Shown here: positions 7,102 to 15,991 of the stretch, piece after piece
Numbering within the stretch: position 1 is the first letter of the stretch
Layout of the letters: every line of letters starts with the position of its first letter
Source of the DNA: Lachnospiraceae bacterium MD329
GTDB taxonomy: Bacteria > Bacillota > Clostridia > UBA1381
NCBI GenBank assembly: GCA_010206265.1
Contig: VIQV01000022.1
Coordinates: forward strand, 124,167-188,166
DNA length: 64,000 nucleotides
Reading direction: 5' to 3'
Position numbers and translations under genes: made by a program
Notes under the pieces: generated by a model
What the model saw: the letters and a program-made list of their open reading frames with translations, nothing else
Databases searched by the model: none
What the model was told of the DNA's origin: nothing

Positions 7102-9699
7102 ATGCCAAAAGAGCAGATAACTCCGATGATGGCACAATATTTAAAAACAAAGGAGGAATACCCCGACAGTATACTTTTTTATCGTCTGGGCGATTTCTAT
7201 GAGATGTTTTTTGACGACGCGCTTACTGCGTCGCGTGAGCTTGAAATAACGCTTACGGGGAAGGACTGCGGACTTGCGGAACGCGCGCCTATGTGCGGCG
7301 TTCCTTTTCATAGCGCCTCGGTATATATTGCAAAGCTGATTGCGAAGGGTTACAAGGTGGCTATATGCGAGCAGGTCGAGGACCCGAAACAGGCTAAAGG
7401 AATAGTAAAGCGTGAGGTTATCCGAATTGTAACGCCGGGAACGGTGGTTGACGAGGAGCTTCTTGACGAAAAAACAAACAACTACCTTGCGGTAATTTAT
7501 GCAAAAGACGGTGTATACGGTTTTGCTGTTTCCGATATTTCAACAGGAGAGGTATATACAACCGAGGTCAGAGGCGCGGACGAGGCGCTGAGTGAAACGG
7601 CTCGCTATGAACCAAAGGAAATTCTTGCAAATTCAGCAGCGGCAAAAGAGCTGGCAGGGCAGGTTGAATTAAGATTCCATATTGACATAGACGAATGTAC
7701 AGACGAATTTTTTGAAAATACTTCGTTTGAAGATAAAATCCTGTCGCAGTTTTCAAAGAGCTCTCTTGCGGATTTGAGCCTTAACAATAAGCCGTGCGCT
7801 GTAAAGTCGGTGGGAGCGATGATTGCGTATTTGGAGCATACGCAAAAGACAAGCCTTACATATCTCAATACGCTGAATACATATGAGGCTAACCAGTATA
7901 TGGAGCTTGACGTGAATACGCGCCGTAACCTTGAGATTACTGAGTCAATGCGTGATAAGGTCAAAAAAGGTTCTCTTTTATGGGTACTTGATAACACTAA
8001 AACATCAATGGGGGCAAGAATGTTAAAGCAGTGGGTGGAAAAACCGCTGATAAACCCTATTGAAATAAACAGACGTCTTTCGTCTGTAAAGGAGCTTGCG
8101 GAGAATATAATGCTCCGTGACGAGCTTGCGGAAGTGCTTGCAGGCACATATGATATATCGCGTATTATAAGCCGTGTATCTTTAGGTACTGTTACACCGA
8201 GGGATTTGCTTGCGCTTAAAATGACGCTGTTAAAGCTCCCCGAACTGGAATATGCGCTAAGCCGTGTAAAGGCTCCTATGCTTTGCGATATGCGTAAGAA
8301 TTTTGACCTTTTGGAAGATGTTGCGGATTTTCTGGAACGTGCAATATCAGATGACGCACCTGCGCTTTTGCGTGACGGAAAGGTTATAAAGGAAGGCTTT
8401 AACGAGGAAATAGACAAGCTAAGGCTTGCAATGCGCGACGGTAAAAAATGGCTGGCAGACCTTGAACAGGAGGAAAAAGCGGCTACGGGAATTTCCAAAA
8501 TGAAGGTTGGTTACAACAAGGTTTTCGGTTATTATATTGAAGTTACAAAGTCAAATGTTAAGGACGTTCCCGACTATTATATAAGACGTCAGACGCTTGC
8601 AAACTGCGAGAGGTATATTACACCTAAATTAAAGGAAATAGAAAATGCGATTCTCGGTGCAACTGAAAAAATAGGTGCACTGGAAAGTCATTTATTTGAG
8701 GAAATACGCGGACACGTTAACGAACAGACGGAGCGGTTAAAACGCACGGCTGAAATTATAGCGCAGACAGATGTTCTGCTGTCACTTGCAGTGACGGCGG
8801 CGAAAAATAATTTCACAATGCCTGAAATTTCGGACAGCGGCAAAATAGAGATTAAGGACGGCAGACACCCCGTTGTTGAGAAGATGGCGCGCGGAGCAAT
8901 GTTCGTACCTAACGATACCTATTTAAACAAGGACGAGGACAGAATGTTAATTATAACGGGTCCGAATATGGCAGGTAAGTCCACATATATGCGTCAGGTG
9001 GCGCTGATAACGCTTATGGCGCAGATAGGCAGTTTTGTGCCTGCGTCGTCGGCAAAAATCGGAATTGTCGATAAGATATTTACGCGTGTGGGCGCATCTG
9101 ACGATATTTCGTCGGGTCAGAGTACGTTTATGCTTGAAATGAATGAGGTCAGCCATATTCTTAAAAATGCGACCTCAGATTCGCTTATTATTCTTGACGA
9201 GATAGGCAGGGGCACGAGTACGTTCGACGGACTTTCAATTGCCTGGGCTGTAGTTGAATATATACATAACAAGAAAAAAATCGGAGCCAAAACACTTTTT
9301 GCGACACATTATCACGAGCTTACAGAGCTTGAAGGCGAACTTGAGGGAGTTAAAAATTATCGGATTGCGGTAAAAAAACGCGGCGACGATATTACTTTTT
9401 TGCGTAAAATCGTACGCGGCGGAGCGGACGACAGCTACGGTATTGAGGTTGCCGCGCTTGCAGGAGTTCCGAAAGAAGTCATAAACGGTGCAAAACAGAT
9501 TTTGAAGAAAATTGAAAATGATGAAATTGTAATTGAGCATACGCAGAAAACGAATGAGCCGGCGGCTCAGATAGGCTTTGCCGACAACACTGCCGCTGAA
9601 ATTGCCGAGGAGTTAAAAACGATGGATATTACCACGCTTACTCCGATTGAGGCGATGAACAAGCTGTTTGAGTTATCTAAAAAGGCGCAGAGTATTTAA
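7102..9699 (+). CDS. mutS: DNA mismatch repair protein MutS
   Basis: Mismatch recognition ATPase of 865 residues. The N-terminal mismatch-binding domain has the Phe-x-Glu motif in RLGDFYEMF (about 29-37). Connector, lever and clamp regions follow. The ABC-type ATPase has Walker A GPNMAGKST (about 619), Walker B ILDEIGRGTS and the ATHYHEL segment. Together with MutL it directs strand-specific repair. The start has AAGGAG nine bases upstream. It lies between ylbF and mutL in the same orientation; mutL starts 25 bases after its stop. Confidence 0.97.
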   Translation: MPKEQITPMMAQYLKTKEEYPDSILFYRLGDFYEMFFDDALTASRELEITLTGKDCGLAERAPMCGVPFHSASVYIAKLIAKGYKVAICEQVEDPKQAKGIVKREVIRIVTPGTVVDEELLDEKTNNYLAVIYAKDGVYGFAVSDISTGEVYTTEVRGADEALSETARYEPKEILANSAAAKELAGQVELRFHIDIDECTDEFFENTSFEDKILSQFSKSSLADLSLNNKPCAVKSVGAMIAYLEHTQKTSLTYLNTLNTYEANQYMELDVNTRRNLEITESMRDKVKKGSLLWVLDNTKTSMGARMLKQWVEKPLINPIEINRRLSSVKELAENIMLRDELAEVLAGTYDISRIISRVSLGTVTPRDLLALKMTLLKLPELEYALSRVKAPMLCDMRKNFDLLEDVADFLERAISDDAPALLRDGKVIKEGFNEEIDKLRLAMRDGKKWLADLEQEEKAATGISKMKVGYNKVFGYYIEVTKSNVKDVPDYYIRRQTLANCERYITPKLKEIENAILGATEKIGALESHLFEEIRGHVNEQTERLKRTAEIIAQTDVLLSLAVTAAKNNFTMPEISDSGKIEIKDGRHPVVEKMARGAMFVPNDTYLNKDEDRMLIITGPNMAGKSTYMRQVALITLMAQIGSFVPASSAKIGIVDKIFTRVGASDDISSGQSTFMLEMNEVSHILKNATSDSLIILDEIGRGTSTFDGLSIAWAVVEYIHNKKKIGAKTLFATHYHELTELEGELEGVKNYRIAVKKRGDDITFLRKIVRGGADDSYGIEVAALAGVPKEVINGAKQILKKIENDEIVIEHTQKTNEPAAQIGFADNTAAEIAEELKTMDITTLTPIEAMNKLFELSKKAQSI

Positions 9700-9724
9700 A
9701 AGATTGAAGGGAGCGATGACGTAA

Positions 9725-11644
9725 ATGGGCAAAATCCATATTCTGGATACCGAAGTATCCGAGAAAATAGCCGCAGGCGAGGTTGTTGAACGTCCTGCAA
9801 GCGTAATAAAAGAACTGATTGAAAACAGTATTGACGCAGGCGCGACCTTGATTACCGTTGAAATAAAAAAGGGCGGTATTACTTATATGCGCGTTAGTGA
9901 CAACGGTAGCGGTATGAGCTCGGAGGACGCGAAAATATGTTTTCTTCGTCACGCTACAAGTAAAATTCAGAAAAGCAGTGATCTTGACGCTATTTATACT
10001 CTCGGCTTTCGCGGAGAGGCGCTGGCGAGTATAGGAGCGGTATCGAATGTATCGCTTTATACAAAACGTATTGAAGATAAGAGCGGTGTATGTGTAACGT
10101 GCCGCGGCGGTGAGATTCTTTCGTCAGATGAGGCGGGTGTTCCTGACGGAACTTCAATTTGTGTTGAAAATCTGTTTTTCAATACGCCTGCAAGACTTAA
10201 ATTCCTGAAAAAAGACGCTACAGAATCGGGATATATAACCGATATTATCACACGCTGTATTTTTGCTCACCCTGAAATCTCGTTTAAACTGATTATAGAC
10301 GGCAAGGAAAAGTTATTTTCGGCAGGCGATAACTCATTAAAAAATGCTATTTATTCCGTGTATGGCAAGGACTATGCAAACGGCACGATTGAGGTTGATT
10401 ATGAGGCGGACGGAATACGCGTTACAGGTTTGGTGGGTAAAGGAAACATATCGCGTCCGAAACGCAATTACCAGAGCTTTTTTGTAAACAGACGCTATAT
10501 TACAAGTAAAACGCTTATCGGCGCGCTTGAAAACGCATACAAAAATCAGATTATGATAGGCAAATTCCCTATGGCTGTACTTAATATTGAAATAAACCCA
10601 TCACTGATAGATATAAATGTTCACCCGACAAAGCTTGAGGTGAAATTTTCGGACGAGAAAATGATATACAACGCTGTATACTATGGTACGAAAAATGCTT
10701 TGTATGCAATTCCGAATGTACCGAAAATTGAGCGTATGGGCGGAGAATTTAAACGTGATACGCCAAAGGAGCAGTTAAATCTGTCGGATTTGGCGGACGC
10801 ACTGCCCAAGAATATGACTAAACGTCCCGAAACTCCCGAATATAACCCAAGGGTTAACCATTTTCTAAAAAATGACGCGGACAAACTCAAAAAAGAAACG
10901 GCGGTTAAATATACGACGCCTAAGATAAAGCCTGATTTTATTAAGCCGAAACCTCCTAAGAATACTGAAATTCCAAATACAGTACGGGTTGCCTCACCAG
11001 AGGCGGAAAAAAAGGAACTTATACCGCGTGATACTGAGATACAGCAGGACGAAACGGTATTTGTAGACGAATATTTTGAAATTGTCGGTCAGGTGTTCAA
11101 CAGCTACATTATAGCTGAAAAAGGCAATGAAATGATGATTATTGACCAGCACGCGGCGCACGAACGCTTAAAATATGAGGAATTAAAACGTGAAATTGCC
11201 GAAAAACAGCCTATGTCACAGCTTTTGATTGAGCCTGTAATCGTAAACGTAACAGGCGGAGAAATAAGCGCTTACCGTGATAATAAAACTTTGTTTGAAA
11301 AAATGGGTTTTGAAAGTGAGGAATTCGGTGACGACGCAATTATTATAAGAAGTGTGCCAGGTGAGGTTGAAATGGGCGAGGTTGAACCTCTGGTTTTAGA
11401 ACTGGTAGCGCAGGGCGAGGAATTCCGCGGCGAGCTAATGACTGAAAAATACGAGCGGCTGCTGTATACTGTTGCCTGCAAAGGGGCGGTAAAAGCGAAT
11501 ATGGCAATGGGTATGCAGGAAATGGAGGCGCTTGTCAGGAACGTGCTGCGTTTAAAGAATATTAACACTTGTCCTCACGGTCGTCCTATTGTTGTTACAA
11601 TGAGTAAAAAGGAAATGGAAAAGGAGTTTAAGAGAATTGTCTAA
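9725..11644 (+). CDS. mutL: DNA mismatch repair endonuclease MutL
   Basis: A GHKL-ATPase of 639 residues that links MutS to downstream repair. N-terminal ATP motifs are ENSIDAGA, DNGSGM and GFRGEALASIG. A poorly conserved charged linker covers about 330-440. The C-terminal domain has the endonuclease motif DQHAAHERLKYE (about 472), ACKGAVKA and CPHGRPI. It is therefore an incision-competent MutL, as in bacteria lacking MutH. The gene overlaps miaA by eight bases. Confidence 0.96.
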   Translation: MGKIHILDTEVSEKIAAGEVVERPASVIKELIENSIDAGATLITVEIKKGGITYMRVSDNGSGMSSEDAKICFLRHATSKIQKSSDLDAIYTLGFRGEALASIGAVSNVSLYTKRIEDKSGVCVTCRGGEILSSDEAGVPDGTSICVENLFFNTPARLKFLKKDATESGYITDIITRCIFAHPEISFKLIIDGKEKLFSAGDNSLKNAIYSVYGKDYANGTIEVDYEADGIRVTGLVGKGNISRPKRNYQSFFVNRRYITSKTLIGALENAYKNQIMIGKFPMAVLNIEINPSLIDINVHPTKLEVKFSDEKMIYNAVYYGTKNALYAIPNVPKIERMGGEFKRDTPKEQLNLSDLADALPKNMTKRPETPEYNPRVNHFLKNDADKLKKETAVKYTTPKIKPDFIKPKPPKNTEIPNTVRVASPEAEKKELIPRDTEIQQDETVFVDEYFEIVGQVFNSYIIAEKGNEMMIIDQHAAHERLKYEELKREIAEKQPMSQLLIEPVIVNVTGGEISAYRDNKTLFEKMGFESEEFGDDAIIIRSVPGEVEMGEVEPLVLELVAQGEEFRGELMTEKYERLLYTVACKGAVKANMAMGMQEMEALVRNVLRLKNINTCPHGRPIVVTMSKKEMEKEFKRIV

Positions 11645-12623
11645 AATACCTGTTATAGCGGTGGTCGGACCGACTGCGTCGGGTAAAACGGGACTGGCGA
11701 TAGATGCGGCGAAGTACGTCGGCGGTGAAATTGTGAGCGCCGACAGTATGCAAATTTATAAATATATGAATATTGGTTCGGCAAAGCCTACGCCGTCCGA
11801 ACGCGCCGAGGCGGTTCATCATATGATTGATTTTCTTGAACCATACGATAATTTCAGCGTCGCGGACTATACTGAAATGGCGCACGGAATAATAGCCGAT
11901 ATATACTCACGCGGAAAAATACCTGTTATTGCAGGAGGAACGGGGCTTTATGTCAATTCAGTAATAAATGATGTGAGTTTCGGTGAGATTGATACCGATT
12001 ATGCTGTACGTGAAGAGCTGAACAAAACCGCGTCTGAAAAGGGCAATGAATATTTGCTTGAAATGCTTAAAAGCATTGATCCTGAGGCGGCAGAAAATAT
12101 GCACCCCAATAATTTAAGACGTATTGTGCGCGCGATTGAGTTTTATCGTGTTACAGGGAAAAAAATCTCGTTACATCAGGCGGAAACAAAAAAGACGGTA
12201 AGCCGTTATGAGCCGCTTATGATGTGCATTGACTGGGACAGAGAGATTTTGTACGAGCGCATAAACAAGCGTGTCGATATAATGATAAGAGAAGGTCTTG
12301 AAGAAGAGGTTAAACATCTTGTTGAAATGGGCTGTACGCGTGATATGACTTCAATGCAGGGGATAGGTTATAAGGAAGTGATGGATTATCTTGACGGTAA
12401 ATTCACACTTGAAGAAACTTCTGAAATAATAAAACAGTCATCGCGGCGTTATGCGAAAAGACAGCTTACCTGGTTTCGGCGTGATGAAAGGATACATTAT
12501 CTCAATCCGGCAAATCCGTTTGAAGAGGCAAAAACGCTTATAGACGATTTTTTGAAAAAACAGATAAAAAGGCTTGACAAGCATATTTTACTGTGTTATA
12601 ATACAATGGTTGAAAATCCGTAG
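11637..12623 (+). CDS. miaA: tRNA dimethylallyltransferase MiaA
   Basis: Transfers a dimethylallyl group to N6 of A37 in tRNAs reading UNN codons, making the substrate of MiaB. Walker A GPTASGKT, the substrate segment SADSMQIY and the later QSSRRYAKRQLTWFRRD helix are all present. The start is a TTG at 11637, inside the last codons of mutL, with AAGGAG about ten bases upstream; this gives the expected SKIPVIAVVGPTASGKT opening. Its last 17 codons overlap a strong promoter for the ribosomal genes that follow. The C-terminal residues after about 310 (KRLDKHILLCYNTM) may be dictated by that promoter rather than by enzyme function. Confidence 0.94.
   Translation: MSKIPVIAVVGPTASGKTGLAIDAAKYVGGEIVSADSMQIYKYMNIGSAKPTPSERAEAVHHMIDFLEPYDNFSVADYTEMAHGIIADIYSRGKIPVIAGGTGLYVNSVINDVSFGEIDTDYAVREELNKTASEKGNEYLLEMLKSIDPEAAENMHPNNLRRIVRAIEFYRVTGKKISLHQAETKKTVSRYEPLMMCIDWDREILYERINKRVDIMIREGLEEEVKHLVEMGCTRDMTSMQGIGYKEVMDYLDGKFTLEETSEIIKQSSRRYAKRQLTWFRRDERIHYLNPANPFEEAKTLIDDFLKKQIKRLDKHILLCYNTMVENP
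12574..12602 (+). promoter_or_regulatory. Consensus sigma-A promoter of the rplJ operon
   Basis: TTGACA (12574-12579) and TATAAT (12597-12602) have a 17-base spacer, a perfect consensus. The promoter lies wholly inside the 3' end of miaA. Confidence 0.9.
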
Positions 12624-12727
12624 ACAGTCGGCGGTTCGCGGCAGATATGCCGCAGACGTAAGTCCTACCGAGGGTGTTTGGTAATGATTATTACAAGCTC
12701 TTGGTCTACGACTGAGAGCTTTTTTAT
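12616..12727 (+). ncRNA. Ribosomal protein L10 leader with attenuator
   Basis: The leader has the L10-leader pattern: CGTAGAC (12619-12625) can pair with GTCTACG (12704-12710), enclosing a GCGGCA-GATA-TGCCGC hairpin (12638-12653) and the conserved CCTACCGAGGG segment. A terminator hairpin AAGCTCT/AGAGCTT (12695-12721) followed by a T-run comes last. GTCTACG lies in the terminator loop, so L10(L12)4 binding could alter terminator formation. In Bacillus this leader represses rplJ-rplL when free L10-L12 is in excess. Confidence 0.85.
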
Positions 12728-12792
12728 TGAGTAAGAAAGCATTACTTTTGGATTTTCAAAGGTAATATTCTTACAGGAGGTGAAAAGAAAAT

Positions 12793-13479
12793 ATGCCAAG
12801 TGAAAAAGTTTTAGAGGCAAAGAAAGCGCAGGTCGCAGAGGTTATTGAGGTTCTTAAAGGTGCTCAGACAGGTGTTCTTGTTGACTACCGTGGATTGACG
12901 GTTGAGGAGGATACAGCTCTTAGAACAAAGCTCAGAGAGGCAAATGTAAAGTATTTCGTCATGAAAAATACACTTCTTCTCCGTGCTGCAAAAGAGGTTG
13001 GTCTTGAGGCTCTTGAAGAGGCACTTCACGGACCTACTGCTATAGCTGTTTCAACAGAAGACGCTGTAGCGCCTGCAAAGGTACTTTCAGATTTTGCGAA
13101 GGAAAATGAAAAGCTTGAAATTAAGTCAGGATTTATGGAAGGCGCAGTTATGTCGCTTGACGAAATCAAGACACTTGCAGCAACTCCGAATATGGAGACA
13201 TTGATTGCAAAGATGATGGGCAGTCTAAACTCGTCTATATCTGCTCTTGCAAGAACTCTTGCAGCTATCGCAGACGGCGGTGTTGAAATTGCTGACCTAA
13301 TCGCAAAGAAACAGGGCGAGGAGGCTCCTGCAGAGGAGGCAAAGGCAGAAGAAGCCGCTCCCGCAGAAGAGGCAGCTCCTGCTGCTGAAGAAACACCGGC
13401 AGAGGCTTCTGCAGAGGAAGCAGCTCCGGCTGAGGAGGAAGCTCCCGCAGAAGAGGCATCAGCAGAGGCTGACGCTTAA
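12793..13479 (+). CDS. rplJ: 50S ribosomal protein L10 with long Ala/Glu/Pro tail
   Basis: Forms the base of the ribosomal stalk and binds L12 dimers. Residues 1 to about 165 match L10 (MPSEKVLEAKKAQV, VDYRGLTVEE, VKNTLL-type segments), including a C-terminal L12-binding helix. An unusual low-complexity tail of about 55-60 residues follows, built from Ala-Pro-Ala-Glu-Glu units. L10 is usually about 165-175 residues; this one has 228. The start has AGGAGGTG upstream. The tail's biological role is unknown; similar acidic tails occur in some Clostridia. Confidence 0.95.
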   Translation: MPSEKVLEAKKAQVAEVIEVLKGAQTGVLVDYRGLTVEEDTALRTKLREANVKYFVMKNTLLLRAAKEVGLEALEEALHGPTAIAVSTEDAVAPAKVLSDFAKENEKLEIKSGFMEGAVMSLDEIKTLAATPNMETLIAKMMGSLNSSISALARTLAAIADGGVEIADLIAKKQGEEAPAEEAKAEEAAPAEEAAPAAEETPAEASAEEAAPAEEEAPAEEASAEADA

Positions 13480-13522
13480 AAATCAACAGAAAATTAGTTA
13501 TAATTAATAGGAGGAAATTAAA

Positions 13523-13897
13523 ATGGCAGATTTGAATGCAATTCTTGATTCAATTAAGGAATTAAAGCTACTTGAAGTTGCTGAATTGGTAAAAATGATG
13601 GAAGAAGAGTTCGGCGTAAGCGCGGCTGCTCCTGTAATGGTTGCAGGCGGTGCTGCTGACGGTGCTGCAGCAGGCGGCGCAGAGAAGTCAGAGTTTGACG
13701 TTATACTTGCAGACGCAGGTGCGTCAAAGCTTGGCGTAATTAAGGTTGTAAGAGAAATTACAGGTCTTGGTCTTAAAGAGGCAAAGGCTCTTGTTGACGG
13801 TGCTCCGGGTACAGTTAAAGAGGCTGTTGCTAAGGAAGAGGCTGAAGGTATGAAGGCTAAGCTTGAAGAAGCAGGCGCTAAGGTTGAATTGAAGTAA
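13523..13897 (+). CDS. rplL: 50S ribosomal protein L7/L12
   Basis: A 124-residue stalk protein that recruits translation GTPases. The N-terminal dimerisation helices ([31 protein letters not shown], given here only as landmarks at residues 1-31) precede an Ala/Gly-rich hinge at about 35-52. The C-terminal domain contains [20 protein letters not shown] and the [11 protein letters not shown] helix. It follows rplJ by 43 bases with a GGAGG ribosome binding site and shares the L10-leader control. Confidence 0.97.
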   Translation: MADLNAILDSIKELKLLEVAELVKMMEEEFGVSAAAPVMVAGGAADGAAAGGAEKSEFDVILADAGASKLGVIKVVREITGLGLKEAKALVDGAPGTVKEAVAKEEAEGMKAKLEEAGAKVELK

Positions 13898-13963
13898 TTT
13901 AGCTCTGATTTGTTTATCGGCGGCAAAAGTACATTTTATCCTTAAAGTGAAAGGATAGTTATT

Positions 13964-14473
13964 ATGACAATAGATGTATCGGCAATACTTAAGGAATTAG
14001 GCGGTAAAGTTACGTTAAATGGCACGGTTTGCCTTAACGATATCGGTTTTCTGGGAGGAACATACAGCTTTAAAGAGCCTGTAAATGTTCTGGGAGATAT
14101 TTCAAATAACGGTAAATCACTTATACTGCGTGCAAAGTGTACAGGCACTATGCTTACGCAGTGCGCGAGATGTATGAAGGAAATAACTGTTCCGATTGCG
14201 TTTAAGCTTGATGAAAACCTTGTTCAGGGTGACGACGGCAATTCCTATGATGAAGACGTTATAGTATTTGACGGAACTGCAATAGAAATTGACGGTATAG
14301 TGGCTGACGGCTTTCTTATGAATGTCGGCGGCAAATACTTGTGCAGGGAAGATTGCAGAGGACTTTGTCCGCACTGCGGCGCTGACCTTAACGAAGGTGA
14401 GTGCGGCTGTGACAGTGATACGATTGACCCAAGATGGGCGGCGCTCGTCGATATTATGAAAAACAATGAGTAA
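13964..14473 (+). CDS. DUF177 (YceD) family protein
   Basis: A 169-residue protein of the YceD/DUF177 family, whose genes sit next to rpmF in most bacteria. In some organisms it is linked to 23S rRNA accumulation, but the mechanism is unknown. Cysteine pairs CARC (about 65-68) and CREDCRGLCPHCG (about 130-142) suggest a zinc site, as in many Firmicute members. It precedes rpmF by 33 bases. plsX, often found next in this block, is absent. Confidence 0.88.
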   Translation: MTIDVSAILKELGGKVTLNGTVCLNDIGFLGGTYSFKEPVNVLGDISNNGKSLILRAKCTGTMLTQCARCMKEITVPIAFKLDENLVQGDDGNSYDEDVIVFDGTAIEIDGIVADGFLMNVGGKYLCREDCRGLCPHCGADLNEGECGCDSDTIDPRWAALVDIMKNNE

Positions 14474-14506
14474 CAAACAGTCAGAGAGAATTATGGAGGT
14501 GTAATT

Positions 14507-14689
14507 ATGGCAGTACCTAAGGGTAAAGTTTCAAAAGCCAGAAGAAATAAAAGACGTGCCAACTGGAAACTATCTGTGCCAAATATGGTAGAGTGTCCTC
14601 AGTGTCACGAATTTAAAATGCCTCATAAGGTTTGTAAGTCCTGCGGATATTACAACGGCAAGGAAGTTATAAAAAAAGTTGAGGATTAA
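14507..14689 (+). CDS. rpmF: 50S ribosomal protein L32
   Basis: A 60-residue basic protein beginning [17 protein letters not shown]. It has the zinc-ribbon cysteines CPQC and CKSCG, so it is the zinc-binding form. It is last gene of the rplJ-rplL-DUF177-rpmF unit and is followed by a strong bidirectional terminator. Confidence 0.97.
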   Translation: MAVPKGKVSKARRNKRRANWKLSVPNMVECPQCHEFKMPHKVCKSCGYYNGKEVIKKVED

Positions 14690-14700
14690 TTCGGCTTGTT

Positions 14701-14738
14701 AAAAAAGACTGCATATTTAATATGCAGTCCTTTTTTTT
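14701..14738. terminator. Bidirectional terminator after rpmF
   Basis: A-run, 10-bp perfect stem GACTGCATAT/ATATGCAGTC with a 3-base loop, then eight Ts. The convergent XRE gene has its stop codon (14719-14717) in the loop. Confidence 0.92.
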
Positions 14739-15049
14739 ATTATTTCAGCGATTTCCAAAAGCATTTTTCTCTGTGAAGAGTTCATATCGTTAAATATTTT
14801 CGCAAGCTCGTCATTTAAAAAGTTTTTATCATTAATTGTAACGTCTGTGAGAAAATAAATTATATCACAATCAAGTTCAGATGAAATATTAGAAAGAGTA
14901 TCTAAATTTACCCGCGTTATTCCGCGTTCAAGCTGACTGATATATCCGACGGAAACGCTGAGCTTTTCGGCAAGCCGTTCCTGAGTCAGACCGCATTTTT
15001 TTCTTATTTCTTGTATTCGTTTTCCTATAACACTATAATCAATACTCAT
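14717..15049 (-). CDS. XRE family helix-turn-helix regulator
   Basis: A 110-residue protein. Residues 8-65 form a Cro/CI-type helix-turn-helix: IGKRIQEIRKKCGLTQERLA, then LSVSVGYISQLERGIT. The remaining 45 residues are a short helical tail and not a recognised sensor domain. An AGGTAAAAAT segment precedes the ATG. It is divergent from two small membrane-protein genes, and a 32-bp perfect palindrome lies between them, so it probably controls that pair and possibly itself (inference). The signal is unknown. Confidence 0.85.
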   Translation of the reverse strand: MSIDYSVIGKRIQEIRKKCGLTQERLAEKLSVSVGYISQLERGITRVNLDTLSNISSELDCDIIYFLTDVTINDKNFLNDELAKIFNDMNSSQRKMLLEIAEIIKKRTAY

Positions 15050-15124
15050 ATTTTTACCTCGTATTTCGGTTATCTCGCTTTTTTTAGTATTTTCATTCTA
15101 TAAGTAATATATGAAACGTTCCAG

Positions 15125-15156
15125 ATAGTAATAACTAAATATTTAGTTATTACTAT
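15125..15156. promoter_or_regulatory. 32-bp perfect palindrome, candidate operator
   Basis: The left half ATAGTAATAACTAAAT (15125-15140) is the exact reverse complement of the right half (15141-15156). The right end touches the -35 of the rightward promoter. It lies between the XRE regulator and the genes at 15218 and 15493. Binding by the neighbouring XRE protein is inference. Confidence 0.75.
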
Positions 15157-15184
15157 TGACAAATAAATAATCACGATGTATAAT
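15156..15184 (+). promoter_or_regulatory. Consensus sigma-A promoter of the membrane-protein pair
   Basis: TTGACA (15156-15161) and TATAAT (15179-15184) have a 17-base spacer. The ATG at 15218 has a GGGGGTGG ribosome binding site. Confidence 0.9.
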
Positions 15185-15217
15185 TTACTATATAAAATAT
15201 AAATAGGGGGTGGAAAA

Positions 15218-15496
15218 ATGAAGAAAAAATCAATTTTTTATCTTTTGATAGCTATGCTGGCGATAGGATTTATAGGTTTGACAGTTACTATGATAATGGC
15301 GCTTATACTTGGCGAATCGCAAACTTCAATAATTGACTTTTCAAATATGAATTTTGTAAATGTGGGCATAGTTATGGTTATCGGTCTTATATTTCTTTGT
15401 TTTATATTTACCGTATTGTTATTAATTATTGCAAAAATTGGTTTTGATAATATTGCCGATTTTATAAAAAATAAAAAGTGGGAGGATAAAAAATGA
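15218..15496 (+). CDS. Small two-helix membrane protein, unknown function
   Basis: A 92-residue protein that I do not recognise. Two hydrophobic helices are clear, at about 6-30 (FYLLIAMLAIGFIGLTVTMI) and 48-75 (VGIVMVIGLIFLCFIFTVLL). The tail is lysine-rich (IKNKKWEDKK). It overlaps the next gene by four bases (ATGA), so both are probably translated together. The promoter with the palindrome lies directly upstream. Confidence 0.7.
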   Translation: MKKKSIFYLLIAMLAIGFIGLTVTMIMALILGESQTSIIDFSNMNFVNVGIVMVIGLIFLCFIFTVLLLIIAKIGFDNIADFIKNKKWEDKK

Positions 15497-15930
15497 ACTG
15501 TAAAAATCACGAAAATGTTGAGGCTGTAGGAATGTGTACATATTGCGGAAAACCTTTCTGCAAGGAGTGTCTTGTTGAAGTTAAAGGAAAGATGTACTGT
15601 AAGGAAGATTTGGATAAAGTATTTGATGAAAATAAAGGAGCGGCTGCCGCGGCGGTGCCTCAAATTAATATTACAAATACAAGTTCTAACGTGAATACTA
15701 ACCAGAATACAAACGGCGGATTTCATACGGCGCAAAAGAAGAAAGTTACGGCAATTTTACTGTGCATATTTCTTGGGTGGCTTGGCGGACATAGATTTTA
15801 TGTTGGAAAAGTCGGAACAGGTATATTGTATTTGCTGACGTGCGGATTTTGGGGAATAGGGGTTCTTCTTGACCTGATTCTAATTATAGTTGGAAGTTTC
15901 AGAGATAAATGGGGTCAGCCGCTTATTTAA
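15493..15930 (+). CDS. Zinc-finger plus TM2 domain membrane protein
   Basis: 145 residues. The N terminus has a B-box-like zinc finger (CKNHENVEAVGMCTYCGKPF, then CKECL). A low-complexity Asn/Thr linker covers about 55-78. The C-terminal TM2 domain has two membrane helices with the typical FLGWLGGHRFYVGK loop and ends FRDKWGQPLI. TM2 proteins are widespread, and their function is mostly unknown. It is coupled to the 15218 gene by an ATGA overlap and followed by a terminator. Confidence 0.85.
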   Translation: MNCKNHENVEAVGMCTYCGKPFCKECLVEVKGKMYCKEDLDKVFDENKGAAAAAVPQINITNTSSNVNTNQNTNGGFHTAQKKKVTAILLCIFLGWLGGHRFYVGKVGTGILYLLTCGFWGIGVLLDLILIIVGSFRDKWGQPLI

Positions 15931-15942
15931 TCTAAATATCAG

Positions 15943-15977
15943 AAAAAAGCAAACCGTTCAAAATGGTTTGCTTTTTT
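15943..15977. terminator. Bidirectional terminator
   Basis: Perfect 13-base arms AAAAAAGCAAACC/GGTTTGCTTTTTT with a 9-base loop. It lies between the TM2 gene and the convergent secreted-protein gene. Confidence 0.92.
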
Positions 15978-15991
15978 GTTATACATATCAT

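Noticed and set aside
13265-13486. Leu/Pro/Gln-rich frame on the minus strand over the end of rplJ
   Set aside because: It is the mirror of the Ala/Glu/Pro repeat coding region in another frame; no ribosome binding site and no domain.
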